A program made the translations under genes and the position numbers. Below the pieces are notes generated by a model. It ran no database searches, was not told where the DNA came from, and saw nothing but the letters and a program-made list of their open reading frames with translations. Positions 1-8,117 of a stretch of 37,569 nt of DNA are shown here, one piece after another; position 1 is the first letter of the stretch, and every line of letters starts with the position of its first letter. Origin of the DNA: an uncultured Gemmatimonadota bacterium (GTDB taxonomy: Bacteria > Latescibacterota > UBA2968 > UBA8231); assembly GCA_903893785.1 (NCBI GenBank), contig CAITNQ010000265.1, positions 1 through 37,569 on the forward strand, given 5' to 3'.

Positions 1-65
1 AGGCCCCGGACCGGTGCCCGAGACCGATTGCGCACGTAGCGTGCACGCGATCGCGGCCAGCACCG

Positions 66-104
66 AAACAGAAAACGCAACCCCCTGTCAGACAAGGGAT
101 TGCG
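66..104 (-). terminator. Intrinsic terminator of the tRNA-Asn unit
   Basis: On the minus strand, 13 bases after the tRNA CCA end, positions 104 to 76 form a long hairpin (CGCAATCCC pairing with GGGGTTGCG plus inner pairs, two G-U wobbles), followed at once by TTTTCTGTTT (75-66). Stem plus U-tract is the classic rho-independent layout, and it closes the single-gene tRNA transcript. Confidence 0.85.
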
Positions 105-116
105 CTTCTGCTGATC

Positions 117-192
117 TGGCTCCGGCGGTAGGACTCGAACCTACGACATGGTGGTTAACAGCCACCCGCTCTGCCAGCTGAGCTACGCCGGA
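117..192 (-). tRNA. tRNA-Asn (anticodon GTT)
   Basis: Reading the minus strand, the acceptor arm TCCGGCG pairs fully with CGCCGGA. The D-arm AGCTCAGCTGGCAGAGC, anticodon loop CTGTTAA (anticodon GTT) and T-arm GTTCGAA are all canonical. The discriminator base is G, as usual for tRNA-Asn, and the 3' CCA is encoded (117-119). It lies downstream of the sigma factor gene but has its own promoter (211-239) and terminator (66-104), so it appears to be an independent transcription unit. Confidence 0.97.
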
Positions 193-210
193 TCAGTAAA
201 ACGGCCCGAA

Positions 211-239
211 AACATAGGGCCTGCTGCTGCGCGTGTCAA
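211..239 (-). promoter_or_regulatory. Promoter of tRNA-Asn
   Basis: On the minus strand TTGACA (239-234) is followed after exactly 17 bases by TATGTT (216-211), placing the start site just upstream of the tRNA 5' end at 192. A perfect -35 and correct spacing immediately before a stable-RNA gene make this a strong sigma70-type call. Confidence 0.8.
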
Positions 240-273
240 GACCCCGCCCCCACGGCCGGGCCCTTGGCCGGCG

Positions 274-1119
274 TTACTCGGCGTAGTGTTCCCGCAGAAG
301 GTCGCTGCGCGATGGGTGCCGCAGCTTCTGCAGCGCTTTCTCCTTGATCTGGCGGACCCGCTCACGGGTGCGCCCCACGTACGCGCCGATCTCTTCGAGG
401 GTCATGGGCTCGTGGCCGTCGAGTCCGTAGTACATGCGCAGGACGCGCGCCTCGCCGTCGCTCAAGGCATGCATGGCCCGCCGGATCTCGTCGCGCAGCT
501 CCTCATCGGAGAGCTGGTCGTCACTGGAAGTGGCATTGTGGTCCGGCAGCAGGTCGCCGAAGCAGCGGTCTGGTTCGGAGTCGTCACAGGGGGTTTCCAG
601 CGAAACGGGCCGCTGTGCCAGGCGCAGGAGGGTGTCCATGTCGGCTGGATCCAGGTCCATCTCGGCGGCAATCTCGTCGGCCTCGGGCGGTCGGCCTAGG
701 CGCTGTTCCAGGCGATTGAGCACCTTGTTGACCTTGGTCAGCTCGCCGATGCGGTTTAGCGGCAGGCGCACGACGCGCGACTGCTCAGCCAGCGCCTGCA
801 GAATGGCTTGGCGGATCCACCAGACGGCATACGAGATGAACTTGAAGCCACGCGAGCCATCGAAGCGCTTGGCGGCGACGATCAGGCCCAGGTTGCCTTC
901 GTTGATCAGGTCCGACAGCGGCAGTCCGAGGTTCTGGTACTGCTTGGCGACACTGACCACAAAGCGCAGATTGGCCTTCACCAGCGCCTCCAGGGCTCCC
1001 TCATGGCCGGCCTGGATCTGGCGGGCGATACGGATCTCCTCCTCGGCCGACAGGCCGGTGGAACCCTCGATCTCGTGGAAATACCGGTCGACCAGGGTAT
1101 CGGTCTGCAGCATGGTCAT
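274..1119 (-). CDS. rpoD: Primary-type sigma-70 factor, short form (RpoD/SigA family)
   Basis: RNA polymerase sigma subunit, 281 aa, that directs core polymerase to -35/-10 promoters. Visible in order: region 1.2 (DRYFHEIEGSTGLSAEEEI), region 2 (NLRFVVSVAKQYQNLGLPL, then DLINEGNLGL and the FKFISYAVWWIRQAI core of 2.3/2.4), region 3 (RVVRLPLNRIG on), and region 4 with the helix-turn-helix TLEEIGAYVGRTRERVRQIK. Region 1.1 and the non-conserved insert of long RpoD proteins are missing, giving the compact form typical of Bacteroidetes and relatives. I chose the ATG at 1119 because AGGAGG lies 10 bases upstream; an upstream in-frame GTG at 1170 has no such site. It has its own promoter at 1324-1351 with a leader of about 200 bases. 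It could be a group 2 (alternative housekeeping-like) factor rather than the sole primary factor. Confidence 0.95.
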   Translation of the reverse strand: MTMLQTDTLVDRYFHEIEGSTGLSAEEEIRIARQIQAGHEGALEALVKANLRFVVSVAKQYQNLGLPLSDLINEGNLGLIVAAKRFDGSRGFKFISYAVWWIRQAILQALAEQSRVVRLPLNRIGELTKVNKVLNRLEQRLGRPPEADEIAAEMDLDPADMDTLLRLAQRPVSLETPCDDSEPDRCFGDLLPDHNATSSDDQLSDEELRDEIRRAMHALSDGEARVLRMYYGLDGHEPMTLEEIGAYVGRTRERVRQIKEKALQKLRHPSRSDLLREHYAE

Positions 1120-1323
1120 GACGGATGGACCTCCTATGCCAGGGGGCGATAGACCCGGGCGACGGATCACCTGGGGAGGCGGCCACCGTCAACCAGTCGC
1201 ACCACAGTACCCGGTGCGGCGAGACCGATCACATTGGGGAGGGGCTACAACCTGCGAACATGCACGAAAAACAGTCGTCCCGGGGGGGGAGGAACGTCCT
1301 GCTTCCGCTGTGGGGGTGCGGCT

Positions 1324-1351
1324 AATATAGACAAGTTTTTTCGTCAAGCAA
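1324..1351 (-). promoter_or_regulatory. Probable promoter of the sigma factor gene
   Basis: Minus strand: TTGCTT (1351-1346), 16-base spacer, TATATT (1329-1324). It sits in an AT-rich island in otherwise very GC-rich DNA, directly after the stop codon of the FliG/FecR gene. The resulting leader (about 1317 to 1120) holds no ORF with a good ribosome binding site and includes an 8-G run at 1282-1289 (C-run on the transcript). I see no known riboswitch there. Confidence 0.6.
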
Positions 1352-1370
1352 GAGTGCCGCGTGATTTCGT

Positions 1371-2885
1371 TTACCGATTCACCTCGACGGTGCCGTCGGG
1401 CGCGCAGGTGAGCCGTTCACCGTCTCGCAGCGGCCACGGGGCCGCGCCGGCGCCTTGCCCCGCCACGGCCACGCTACCGTTTTCCACGCTGACCGCTGTC
1501 GTGCCGTCAAGGCGAACCACGGTGCTGAACACGGCGCCTGGCTGCCCGCTTACCACCAGCACCGGTGTGTGCACGCGGAACGGCCGGTCGCGGACCGTGG
1601 TCCGCAGGGCGCCGAAGCGAAGGAAAACGCTGTCCACCGACGCCACGTGTGAGGTAGGGTCGAGCTCGGCCAACACGGCCGGCGGGGCCTCCAGGGTGGC
1701 CAGGCCGGGGATCTCCAACTGCGCGCTCGGTGCCGCCGTTGCGGTGGGTGCGGCGGCGTCCGTCGCGCCAACGGCCGGACGCGCGCCGTCGGCGGGGCCG
1801 GGCGGGACGGCGGCGGCCAACGGAGTGCCCCCGCGGTTGGCCACTCCCCCTTCGCCGCCTCGCTGGCCGCCGCCTGCCCGGTCTTCACCGGGGGCTGACG
1901 GCGAGTGTCCGGCCGCCCACATCCCCAGCGCAACCGCGACGAGTAGCGCCGCGATGCCCGCCCCGGCCCGTCGCGACCACCGCGGTGGCGGCGCCACGCC
2001 CCAGGACCCCAGGTCCTCGTCGGCCTTCCCGTTGGCAGGCTCGGTGGCCGTGGTCATCAGGCGACCGATGGAACCCAGGTAGGTTTTCAGCCGACCCCGC
2101 TCGAAGAGCTCCCTGACGGCCGCCAGCACGTGGTCTTGGGCCGCCTCGATCTGCGCTGGATCCGCCGCTGCCTCGCGCTCCTCTTCCTCGGTGACCATCG
2201 ACAGCCTTCGGGCCGACATGTTCGCCTGCAGGCGCCGACGCAGCGGCGTCGGGCACACCTGCATGGCGCGGGCCAGGGTGCTGTTGTCGACGCTGCCAAG
2301 CAGAACCTGCAGCTCGACATCGGGCAGGCGCATCAGGTCAGCGAACACAAACAGATGGGCCTGCACCTGGGCGACCAACGCCGCGTCGTGCAGCGCCAGG
2401 GCCCCCAGCAGTTGGCGCTGGCGCTCGGGGTCGGCTACCTGGCGGAGTATGGCAGCCGCCAGGCCCGGCGCGGCGTCGGGGACATGGCCCAGCGCGCGGG
2501 CCAGGGCGGGTCCCCACGCCGCGGTGTTGTCGCTGCCGTCAGTGGCTCGCAGATCAGACGCCAATCGCGCCAGCACCTGGACCGCCAGGGGTACGGGCAG
2601 CTGGGCCAGCAGTTGGCCGCTCCGCTCCCTGGCCGTGGCCGCCATGGCAATCGCCAGGAAGGCCGCGGCCCCGGGGTCATCGTCGATCGCGGGCGATGGA
2701 TCGGCGGGCCCGATCCGGGTGGCCGGGTCGCCCTCGTCGGGCCGGGGTACGCCGCCGTTCGTCGTCGATCCCGTGGGCCGCCCGGCCGCGCGTGTCGATG
2801 GCACCAGATGGCGCAGCAGCGCGCGCGCGGGCGGATCCAATCGCGCTGCCGTCTGCGCCAGAGCCAAGGTTAACGTCGGGTCCAC
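1371..2885 (-). CDS. FliG-like domain / transmembrane / FecR-like domain fusion protein
   Basis: 504 aa, function unknown. Residues about 75-275 read like the middle and C-terminal domains of the flagellar switch protein FliG: AAAILRQVADPERQRQLL, then HLFVFADLMRLPDVELQVLL (compare FliG MFVFEDLLLLDDRSIQRLL), then LRRRLQANMSARRLSMV and the EEA..HV...VREL helix. A basic stretch (RWSRR) and one hydrophobic helix at about 307-325 follow, then an Ala/Gly/Pro-rich linker. The C-terminal residues about 415-500 resemble a FecR domain (RPFRVHTPVLVVSG, VENGSVAVAG, LRDGERLTC). The positive-inside rule puts the FliG-like part in the cytoplasm and the FecR-like part in the periplasm. GTG start with GGGAGG 5 bases upstream. 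The gap to the upstream exported-protein gene is 22 bases. No flagellar gene is seen in the window, so a flagellar role is not implied. Confidence 0.75.
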   Translation of the reverse strand: MDPTLTLALAQTAARLDPPARALLRHLVPSTRAAGRPTGSTTNGGVPRPDEGDPATRIGPADPSPAIDDDPGAAAFLAIAMAATARERSGQLLAQLPVPLAVQVLARLASDLRATDGSDNTAAWGPALARALGHVPDAAPGLAAAILRQVADPERQRQLLGALALHDAALVAQVQAHLFVFADLMRLPDVELQVLLGSVDNSTLARAMQVCPTPLRRRLQANMSARRLSMVTEEEEREAAADPAQIEAAQDHVLAAVRELFERGRLKTYLGSIGRLMTTATEPANGKADEDLGSWGVAPPPRWSRRAGAGIAALLVAVALGMWAAGHSPSAPGEDRAGGGQRGGEGGVANRGGTPLAAAVPPGPADGARPAVGATDAAAPTATAAPSAQLEIPGLATLEAPPAVLAELDPTSHVASVDSVFLRFGALRTTVRDRPFRVHTPVLVVSGQPGAVFSTVVRLDGTTAVSVENGSVAVAGQGAGAAPWPLRDGERLTCAPDGTVEVNR

Positions 2886-2907
2886 GGGGGCCTCCCGATT
2901 GACCGCG

Positions 2908-4533
2908 CTAATCGACGGCGACTACGGGGGCATTGACCAGCACGTCGACCCAGGCCGGGTCGCCGCTGGCGGCGAGTTGGTCGGCGGCGGTGGACAGGTT
3001 GGTGACCCGGTGGAAGGCCACCAGGTGCAGGACCCGCAGGAGCCACAGCGGCGAGTAATCGGCCTGGCTGGCATTGCCGGGCAATGAAGCCATCACGTTG
3101 TGGGTGCTGCCGGTCGCGTCGAGGGCGAAACCGCCCCCCAGCGTGGCGTCGTCGGCGAGGAACGCAAACATCTGGGTGGCTACCGGTCGGCCCTCACGAA
3201 AGGCGGCCCGTGCCGTGCTGCCCGGGTGCTCAAAAAGCAGGTACTTGACGATCTGGTGGCGGTACCAACCGTTCTGCGGCGCCACGGGCGTGGCCGGATC
3301 AAAACGCCGCGCTGCGTTGGAGCCCGGTGGCACCAAGACCGCATTCATCAGCGCCTGAGTTGGCGTGACGACGTACCCTGAATCGATCAGCGTCTGCCTC
3401 GAGGTGATCGTGTTGGCCACGTAGTTCGGGTCAGGCACCGCGACCTGGTGAATCTGCCACAGGTCGCTGTACCCGGTATCGCCCGGCAGCAGATCGAAAA
3501 CCGGCAACTGTGCGGCAATCGGCGCGCCGCGTCCGTCCACCAGGAGGTAGACGGGCGGCGCCACCGCCGGGCAGACGTCGAACACATAGAACACGACGCG
3601 CTCGCCGTCCGGGCCGACGCCCCGGTGCAGGAAGCGGGGTCGGTCGAAATCCACCGGCTGGCCTGCGGCCGGCAGGTCCGGGTGCTCGGAACGCCGGAAG
3701 AAGTGCCCGGCCGCGTCGCTGAAGCGGTCTACCTCGGCCACGGCCAGGTAATCCGGGAAGGTCGCCGTCACGTCCAGCGCGCCGACTTCCACCCGGAAAC
3801 TCAGTCGCGCCACCAGATCGGCGCGGATGTCAACTGCGGCGCCGCAGTTGAGCACCACCGTGCCAGCGGCGCTTCGCGCCAGCAGGGCGACCCCGGTCCC
3901 ACCGCCCGTGGGCAAGGAATCGAGGCGCGCCGCCACGGCGTGCGCGCGCGAGAGATGATGCACCAGGGAGTCACCGTCGCCGGCTATGGCCACCCGTACC
4001 GAATCGACCTCCGGCGGGAGCTGCAACGCCACTTCCAGCGAACCCAACAGACGGTGCAGAGCCACTGTCGCCGACCGCGGCAGTGACCGAACCGCGGTCA
4101 GGGAGTCGGTGCCGGCGAAGGTGCGGACTCCCTGGTCGTCGAACGCGTCGACCGCCAGGCGCACCACGGGTGCCGGCACCAGGCCGCTGACTGTCGCCGT
4201 GATGCGCGTGCCGACCCGGTCCAGTTCGCCGTCGACGTGGCGCAGGGTGTCGCCGCCGGCGCCGATGGCCAGGGCTTGGTACCGCAGTGTGGCCAGGCGC
4301 ATCGGCGCGGACGCGCCGGTGCCCGCCGGCAGCACGGCCACCAGTTCCATCTCGGCTTCGCCCGTGCCGTCCGGGTCGGCTGGATTGTCACGCGTGGGCT
4401 GGCCGCAGGCAACCCACAGCACCGCGGCGGCCACCAGCAGGGCGTTCCCTTGATTGGTCAGCCCGCGGCAACACCGAGCCGCGAGGCGGCCAGGACGCGG
4501 AAGCGGAGTCGATGCCACCGGACGTCTTCCCAT
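2908..4533 (-). CDS. Uncharacterised exported protein, possible lipoprotein
   Basis: 541 aa, family not recognised. The N-terminus has a basic stretch, a hydrophobic core (ALLVAAAVLWVA, residues 31-42) and Cys43. The residues before the Cys (W-V-A) fit a lipobox only loosely, so secretion is likelier than lipidation. The N-terminal half (about 60-280) looks beta-rich with Ig-like character. The C-terminal half carries two related segments, GDTGYSDLWQIHQV (about 347-360) and ADYSPLWLLRVL (about 494-505), spaced like repeats of one domain. Start ATG 4533 has no good Shine-Dalgarno sequence, so the true start is uncertain. It sits between a small membrane protein (42-base gap) and the FliG/FecR fusion (22-base gap), suggesting co-expression in an envelope-related sub-cluster. 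Confidence 0.7.
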   Translation of the reverse strand: MGRRPVASTPLPRPGRLAARCCRGLTNQGNALLVAAAVLWVACGQPTRDNPADPDGTGEAEMELVAVLPAGTGASAPMRLATLRYQALAIGAGGDTLRHVDGELDRVGTRITATVSGLVPAPVVRLAVDAFDDQGVRTFAGTDSLTAVRSLPRSATVALHRLLGSLEVALQLPPEVDSVRVAIAGDGDSLVHHLSRAHAVAARLDSLPTGGGTGVALLARSAAGTVVLNCGAAVDIRADLVARLSFRVEVGALDVTATFPDYLAVAEVDRFSDAAGHFFRRSEHPDLPAAGQPVDFDRPRFLHRGVGPDGERVVFYVFDVCPAVAPPVYLLVDGRGAPIAAQLPVFDLLPGDTGYSDLWQIHQVAVPDPNYVANTITSRQTLIDSGYVVTPTQALMNAVLVPPGSNAARRFDPATPVAPQNGWYRHQIVKYLLFEHPGSTARAAFREGRPVATQMFAFLADDATLGGGFALDATGSTHNVMASLPGNASQADYSPLWLLRVLHLVAFHRVTNLSTAADQLAASGDPAWVDVLVNAPVVAVD

Positions 4534-4575
4534 GGGTCACCGGCGTCGTCGTGGGGGGCTGACCGCGCGGCCGGA

Positions 4576-4866
4576 TCAGCGCCCGGCGCGGCGCTGGCTC
4601 TTCTCGATGCGGCTGCGCACGTACCAGACAGCCGCGGACAGCACGGCGCCGGCGACGATGGCGTAGTAGAGGAGCTTGCCCAGCCACTGCACCCAGGGGG
4701 CGGTGGAGACGGTCGTGATGACGACGAGGACGACGAACGCTCCCAGGATCGCTGCAGTGGTGACCCGGTACGCGAGTTGGCACCAGGCCAGGGCCTGGGG
4801 TGACCCGCCGTCTACGGCAGGCACGGGCGGTGGGCTTGGCACAGGTTCCCCCTTCGTTGGAGTCAT
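4576..4866 (-). CDS. Small two-helix membrane protein
   Basis: 96 aa when started at ATG 4866. The reading frame is open further upstream, but that part overlaps the end of dxr. A Pro-rich N-terminal tail (residues 7-16) is followed by two hydrophobic helices, about 35-54 (VTTAAILGAFVVLVVITTV) and 63-82, and a basic C-terminus (RSRIEKSQRRAGR). The helices suggest an inner-membrane hairpin with both ends in the cytoplasm. No family recognised. It begins 13 bases after the dxr stop and so is probably translated from the same transcript. No clear Shine-Dalgarno sequence is seen. Confidence 0.65.
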   Translation of the reverse strand: MTPTKGEPVPSPPPVPAVDGGSPQALAWCQLAYRVTTAAILGAFVVLVVITTVSTAPWVQWLGKLLYYAIVAGAVLSAAVWYVRSRIEKSQRRAGR

Positions 4867-4879
4867 GCAGCCAATGTAG

Positions 4880-6064
4880 TCATGGCGCACCGGTGGCGCC
4901 TGCCGGTGCGGGCAGACCGTGCGCGGCCACCCAGTCAAGGGCCTCGGTGCGGGCCTGGCGGTCCGCGGTCAGCACGTCATCCACCGTGGGCGCCGGGCCA
5001 GGCAGGGTGTGCGTGGTGACGTGTTCGACACAGGCGTGAATCTGCAGGAAGGCGATCCGGCCGTCGAGAAAAGCAGCCACTGCCACCTCGTTGGCGGCGT
5101 TAAGCGCCGCGGGAAGCCGACCTCCCTGCCGCCCCGCGGCATAGCACAGGTCCAGGCAGGGGAAGGCTTCCCGATCGGGCGCGGCCAGGCTGAGCGAACC
5201 CACCCGTTTGAGGTCCAGCGAGCCCAGGACGGAGGGGCTTCGCTGCGGGTGCGTCAGCGCGTACTGGATCGGCAGCACCATGTCGGTCGGGCCCAGATGC
5301 GCGATGATCGCGCCGTCGACGAACTCGACCATCGAATGGATCACCGATTCGCGGTGGATGACCACATCGATCGCGTCCAACGCAACGCCAAACAGCCAAC
5401 TCGCCTCAATTACCTCGAAGCCCTTGTTCATCAGGGTCGCTGAGTCGATCGTGATCTTGGGCCCCATGCGCCAGGTGGGATGGGCCAGCGCCTGGGCCGG
5501 CGTGATCGCCGCCATCTGCTCGCGCGTCTGGCCGAAGAAGGGACCGCCCGAGGCCGTCAAGATGAGCCGGCGGACGCCCCGCCGGTCCTCGCCCCGCAGG
5601 CACTGCCAGATGGCATTGGGCTCGCTGTCCAGCGGCAGCACCGTGGCGCCGGCCTGCGCCGCGGTCCGCAGGACCAGTTCGCCGGCCATGACCAGGGGTT
5701 CCTTGTTGGCCATGGCCACGGTCCGGCCGCGGGCCAGGGCGGCCAACGTGGGTTCCAGGCCCACCGCCCCCACTAGACCATTGATGACCAGGTCAACGCC
5801 GTCGGTGGCGGCCAGTTCCACCAGGCCGGTGTCACCGACCAGGATGTCGGTCCCCGGCAGCTGGTCCCGGACCGGGCCCACATGCGCGGCATCCATAACC
5901 GCGACGCGGCGCGGCCGCCACCGTTTGGCCCGTTCCACCAGTCGCGCCACGCGCGTGCCGCCGCTCATGCCGACTACCTGGTGAGCGCCGGTCAGTCCCT
6001 CGAGTACCCTGAAAACCGAGTCGCCGATCGACCCTGTGGCCCCCAGCACAACGATTCGCGCCAT
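4880..6064 (-). CDS. dxr: 1-deoxy-D-xylulose 5-phosphate reductoisomerase
   Basis: Converts DXP to 2-C-methyl-D-erythritol 4-phosphate with NADPH, the committed step of the MEP isoprenoid pathway, in the cytoplasm. 394 aa, the usual length. Seen: NADPH-binding GATGSIG (residues 8-14), the ANKE motif near 119, metal-site Asp146 and Glu148, the HPTW flap (195-198), DSATLMNKG with metal ligand Glu217, and the IHRESVIHSM loop. Odd point: the canonical DSEH motif reads DSEP here (Pro149, codon CCC). Start ATG 6064 is preferred because AAGGTGAGG lies just upstream; a GTG three codons earlier would overlap that site. It lies 61 bases downstream of archease in the long minus-strand run. Confidence 0.96.
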   Translation of the reverse strand: MARIVVLGATGSIGDSVFRVLEGLTGAHQVVGMSGGTRVARLVERAKRWRPRRVAVMDAAHVGPVRDQLPGTDILVGDTGLVELAATDGVDLVINGLVGAVGLEPTLAALARGRTVAMANKEPLVMAGELVLRTAAQAGATVLPLDSEPNAIWQCLRGEDRRGVRRLILTASGGPFFGQTREQMAAITPAQALAHPTWRMGPKITIDSATLMNKGFEVIEASWLFGVALDAIDVVIHRESVIHSMVEFVDGAIIAHLGPTDMVLPIQYALTHPQRSPSVLGSLDLKRVGSLSLAAPDREAFPCLDLCYAAGRQGGRLPAALNAANEVAVAAFLDGRIAFLQIHACVEHVTTHTLPGPAPTVDDVLTADRQARTEALDWVAAHGLPAPAGATGAP

Positions 6065-6125
6065 GGTCCTCACCTTGCCTGACCGTTCGCCGCACCGCGG
6101 GCGGCGGTCCCGGAACCGCCGTCAC

Positions 6126-6605
6126 TCAGATATCGAGCACCACCTCAGCCTGCCACCCGGCCGTGGTGCGAACCACGGCGAGCCGGTGCAGAGTTACCGC
6201 CTTGACTTCAGGGCCCAGCTGGTGGCGGGCCGGATCAGGCGCCTCGCCTGCCAGTGTGCCGCGCAAGCAATAGCCATGGTGCGGCGGCGCCGCGGCCGGG
6301 GGGCGAACAAACGGCCCGCCCGCGGCGGGCGTCAGGGTCACGCTCACGGGCACCAGCAGCAGGTGAAGGGCGTCCTTGGCGTAGAGGATCTCCTGCAGGA
6401 AATCGTGCAGCAGCAGGTCCAGACTGCTGCCCTCCAGCGACACCTGGTGCTGACTGGACGCCACCAGGCTCTCCACGGGTTCCACCATCACCGCGACCAT
6501 GGCCCGGGCTGCGGCGGCGAACAACTCACCCAGGCCATCACCCCAGGCGCGGAAGGCCACGTCGGCCGTGGCCACCTCGGGCAGGTACGCATAGCCGGCG
6601 CTCAT
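6126..6605 (-). CDS. Archease, RtcB cofactor
   Basis: 159 aa protein of the archease family, which helps RNA ligase RtcB turn over by promoting its guanylylation. Family marks: YAYLPEVATADVAFRAWGDGL at the N-terminus with the metal-binding Asp in TADV, the LLHDFLQEILYAKDAL helix in the middle, DPARHQLGPEVKAVTLHRL with the metal-binding His, and the invariant C-terminal LDI ending in the acidic/hydrophobic metal site. The ATG overlaps the rtcB stop as ATGA, so the two are translationally coupled, which supports both calls. Slightly longer than the typical 140 aa because of an Ala/Pro-rich loop (about 100-110). Confidence 0.93.
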   Translation of the reverse strand: MSAGYAYLPEVATADVAFRAWGDGLGELFAAAARAMVAVMVEPVESLVASSQHQVSLEGSSLDLLLHDFLQEILYAKDALHLLLVPVSVTLTPAAGGPFVRPPAAAPPHHGYCLRGTLAGEAPDPARHQLGPEVKAVTLHRLAVVRTTAGWQAEVVLDI

Positions 6606-8056
6606 CCCTTGATGCTCCCAAGGGGGCGCAGGCGCAGCACCGGGCGGCTCAAGCCGGCCGCAGCGGCGACGCGGACTACCTGGTCGACATCTTTGTACGC
6701 GCCGCCCGCTTCTTCGGCGAGACCTCGCCAGGAAGCGGTGCGCACGTAGATGCCGCGCTCCTGCAGCTGGCGCTGCAGGGCCCGGCCTTCCCAGCGCTGG
6801 AGGGCCTGCCGGCGGCTCATGGCCCGTCCAGCCCCGTGCGCGGTGGTTGCCAGGGCGGCCTCGCTGCCCGCCGTGCCGGCCAGCAGATACGACCCGGTTT
6901 CCATGCTGCCGCCGATGATCACCGGTTGGCCGTACGGTCGGTAGGCCGCCGGGATGTCCGCCGATCCCGGCGGCAGCGAACGCGTGGCACCCTTCCGATG
7001 GACCAGCAGCCGCCGTGGCGCGCCGTCGACAGTGTGCGTCTCCAACCGCGCGGTGTTGTGAGACACGTCGTACACGGTGCGCAGGCCCAGGTCAGCCGGC
7101 GAGCGCCCGAATACCTGGGCGAAGGCTTGGCGAATGCGGTGCAGGATCACCTGCCGGTTGGCGAACGACATGTTCACCGCGCACTTCATCGCGCTGTAAT
7201 ACGCCTGGCCATCCGGCGAATCAAAAGGGGCGCAGGCCAGCTCCCGGTCGGGAACCCGTAATCCGTAACGCGGCCCCATCACCTCGACAAACGAGCGCAG
7301 GTAGTCAGTAGCCACCTGGTGGCCGAAACCCCGGCTGCCACAGTGGTACATCACGGCTATCTGGTACTCGTGGGCGAAACCGAACGCCGCCGCCGCCTCG
7401 GGGTCGAAGACATCGCCCGGGTGAACCACCTGGACTTCCAGGTAGTGGTTGCCCGAACCCAGGGTGCCGACCTGGTCCCGGCCCCGGTCTAGGGCACGTT
7501 GGCTGACATGGCGCGCGCTGGCGCCGGGGAAACAGCCTCCCTCCTCCGTCCGATGGAGGTCGTCGTCAGTACCGAACCCATGGTCAACACTCCACCGGGC
7601 GCCGCGCTCGACGATCTCCACCAAGTCATCCCGGGTCAGCCGGAGCGCACCGACGGCGCCCACCCCGGTCGGGATGGCGGCGAACAGCGCGTCGATCAGT
7701 TGGCGCAGCCGCGGCTGCACCTCGGCCAGCGTCAGGTCGGTGCGCACCAGTCGCATGCCGCAGTTGAGGTCGAAGCCGACGCCACCGGGGGATATGACAC
7801 CCCCACAGTCGGGATCGGTGGCTGCGGCCCCACCGATCGGGAAGCCGTACCCCCAATGGCCGTCGGGCATGCACAGCGCCGCGCCGACAATCCCGGGCAG
7901 GGCGGCGACGTTGGCCAACTGCTCGAGCACGCCATCGTCGAGCTGCTGCGCCAACAGACGATCGGCGTACAACCGCCCCGGCACCCGCATGCCAGCCCGG
8001 GTGCCCGCGGGCAGTTCCCACAGGGTGGGGGTTAGTTGCCGAAGCTGGGAACGCAC
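6602..8056 (-). CDS. rtcB: RNA-splicing/repair ligase RtcB
   Basis: GTP- and Mn-dependent RNA ligase joining 2',3'-cyclic phosphate (or 3'-phosphate) ends to 5'-OH ends, used in RNA repair and, in some organisms, tRNA splicing. 484 aa, full length. All active-site residues are visible: Asp96 and Cys99 in GVGFDLNCG, Asn203-His204 in GSGNHYLE, His238 in MYHCGSRG, His333 in VYDVSHN and the guanylylated His407 in TAHGAGRAMSR. Start is GTG 8056 with GGAGAA 7 bases upstream. Coupled by ATGA to archease and 61 bases downstream of rny, so RNA decay and RNA repair genes share a transcript. Confidence 0.97.
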   Translation of the reverse strand: MRSQLRQLTPTLWELPAGTRAGMRVPGRLYADRLLAQQLDDGVLEQLANVAALPGIVGAALCMPDGHWGYGFPIGGAAATDPDCGGVISPGGVGFDLNCGMRLVRTDLTLAEVQPRLRQLIDALFAAIPTGVGAVGALRLTRDDLVEIVERGARWSVDHGFGTDDDLHRTEEGGCFPGASARHVSQRALDRGRDQVGTLGSGNHYLEVQVVHPGDVFDPEAAAAFGFAHEYQIAVMYHCGSRGFGHQVATDYLRSFVEVMGPRYGLRVPDRELACAPFDSPDGQAYYSAMKCAVNMSFANRQVILHRIRQAFAQVFGRSPADLGLRTVYDVSHNTARLETHTVDGAPRRLLVHRKGATRSLPPGSADIPAAYRPYGQPVIIGGSMETGSYLLAGTAGSEAALATTAHGAGRAMSRRQALQRWEGRALQRQLQERGIYVRTASWRGLAEEAGGAYKDVDQVVRVAAAAGLSRPVLRLRPLGSIKG

Positions 8057-8117
8057 GAGGGGCTTCTCCTGGTGGACCGCGGCCAGAGCCCGGCGCCAGG
8101 CGGTCGGTGACGGCGCC

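Noticed and set aside
252..270. CGGCC-N8-GGCCG hairpin as terminator of the sigma factor gene
   Set aside because: Only five pairs, no U-tract, and it lies right before the tRNA promoter; too weak to call.
1120..1323. Riboswitch or attenuator in the sigma factor leader
   Set aside because: No conserved aptamer pattern or terminator/antiterminator pair could be recognised by eye.
434..1330. 298-codon plus-strand open frame opposite the sigma factor gene
   Set aside because: Ser/Arg-rich shadow of a well-conserved gene.
1371..2885. Genuine flagellar FliG
   Set aside because: It has a membrane helix and a FecR-like C-terminus and no flagellar neighbours.
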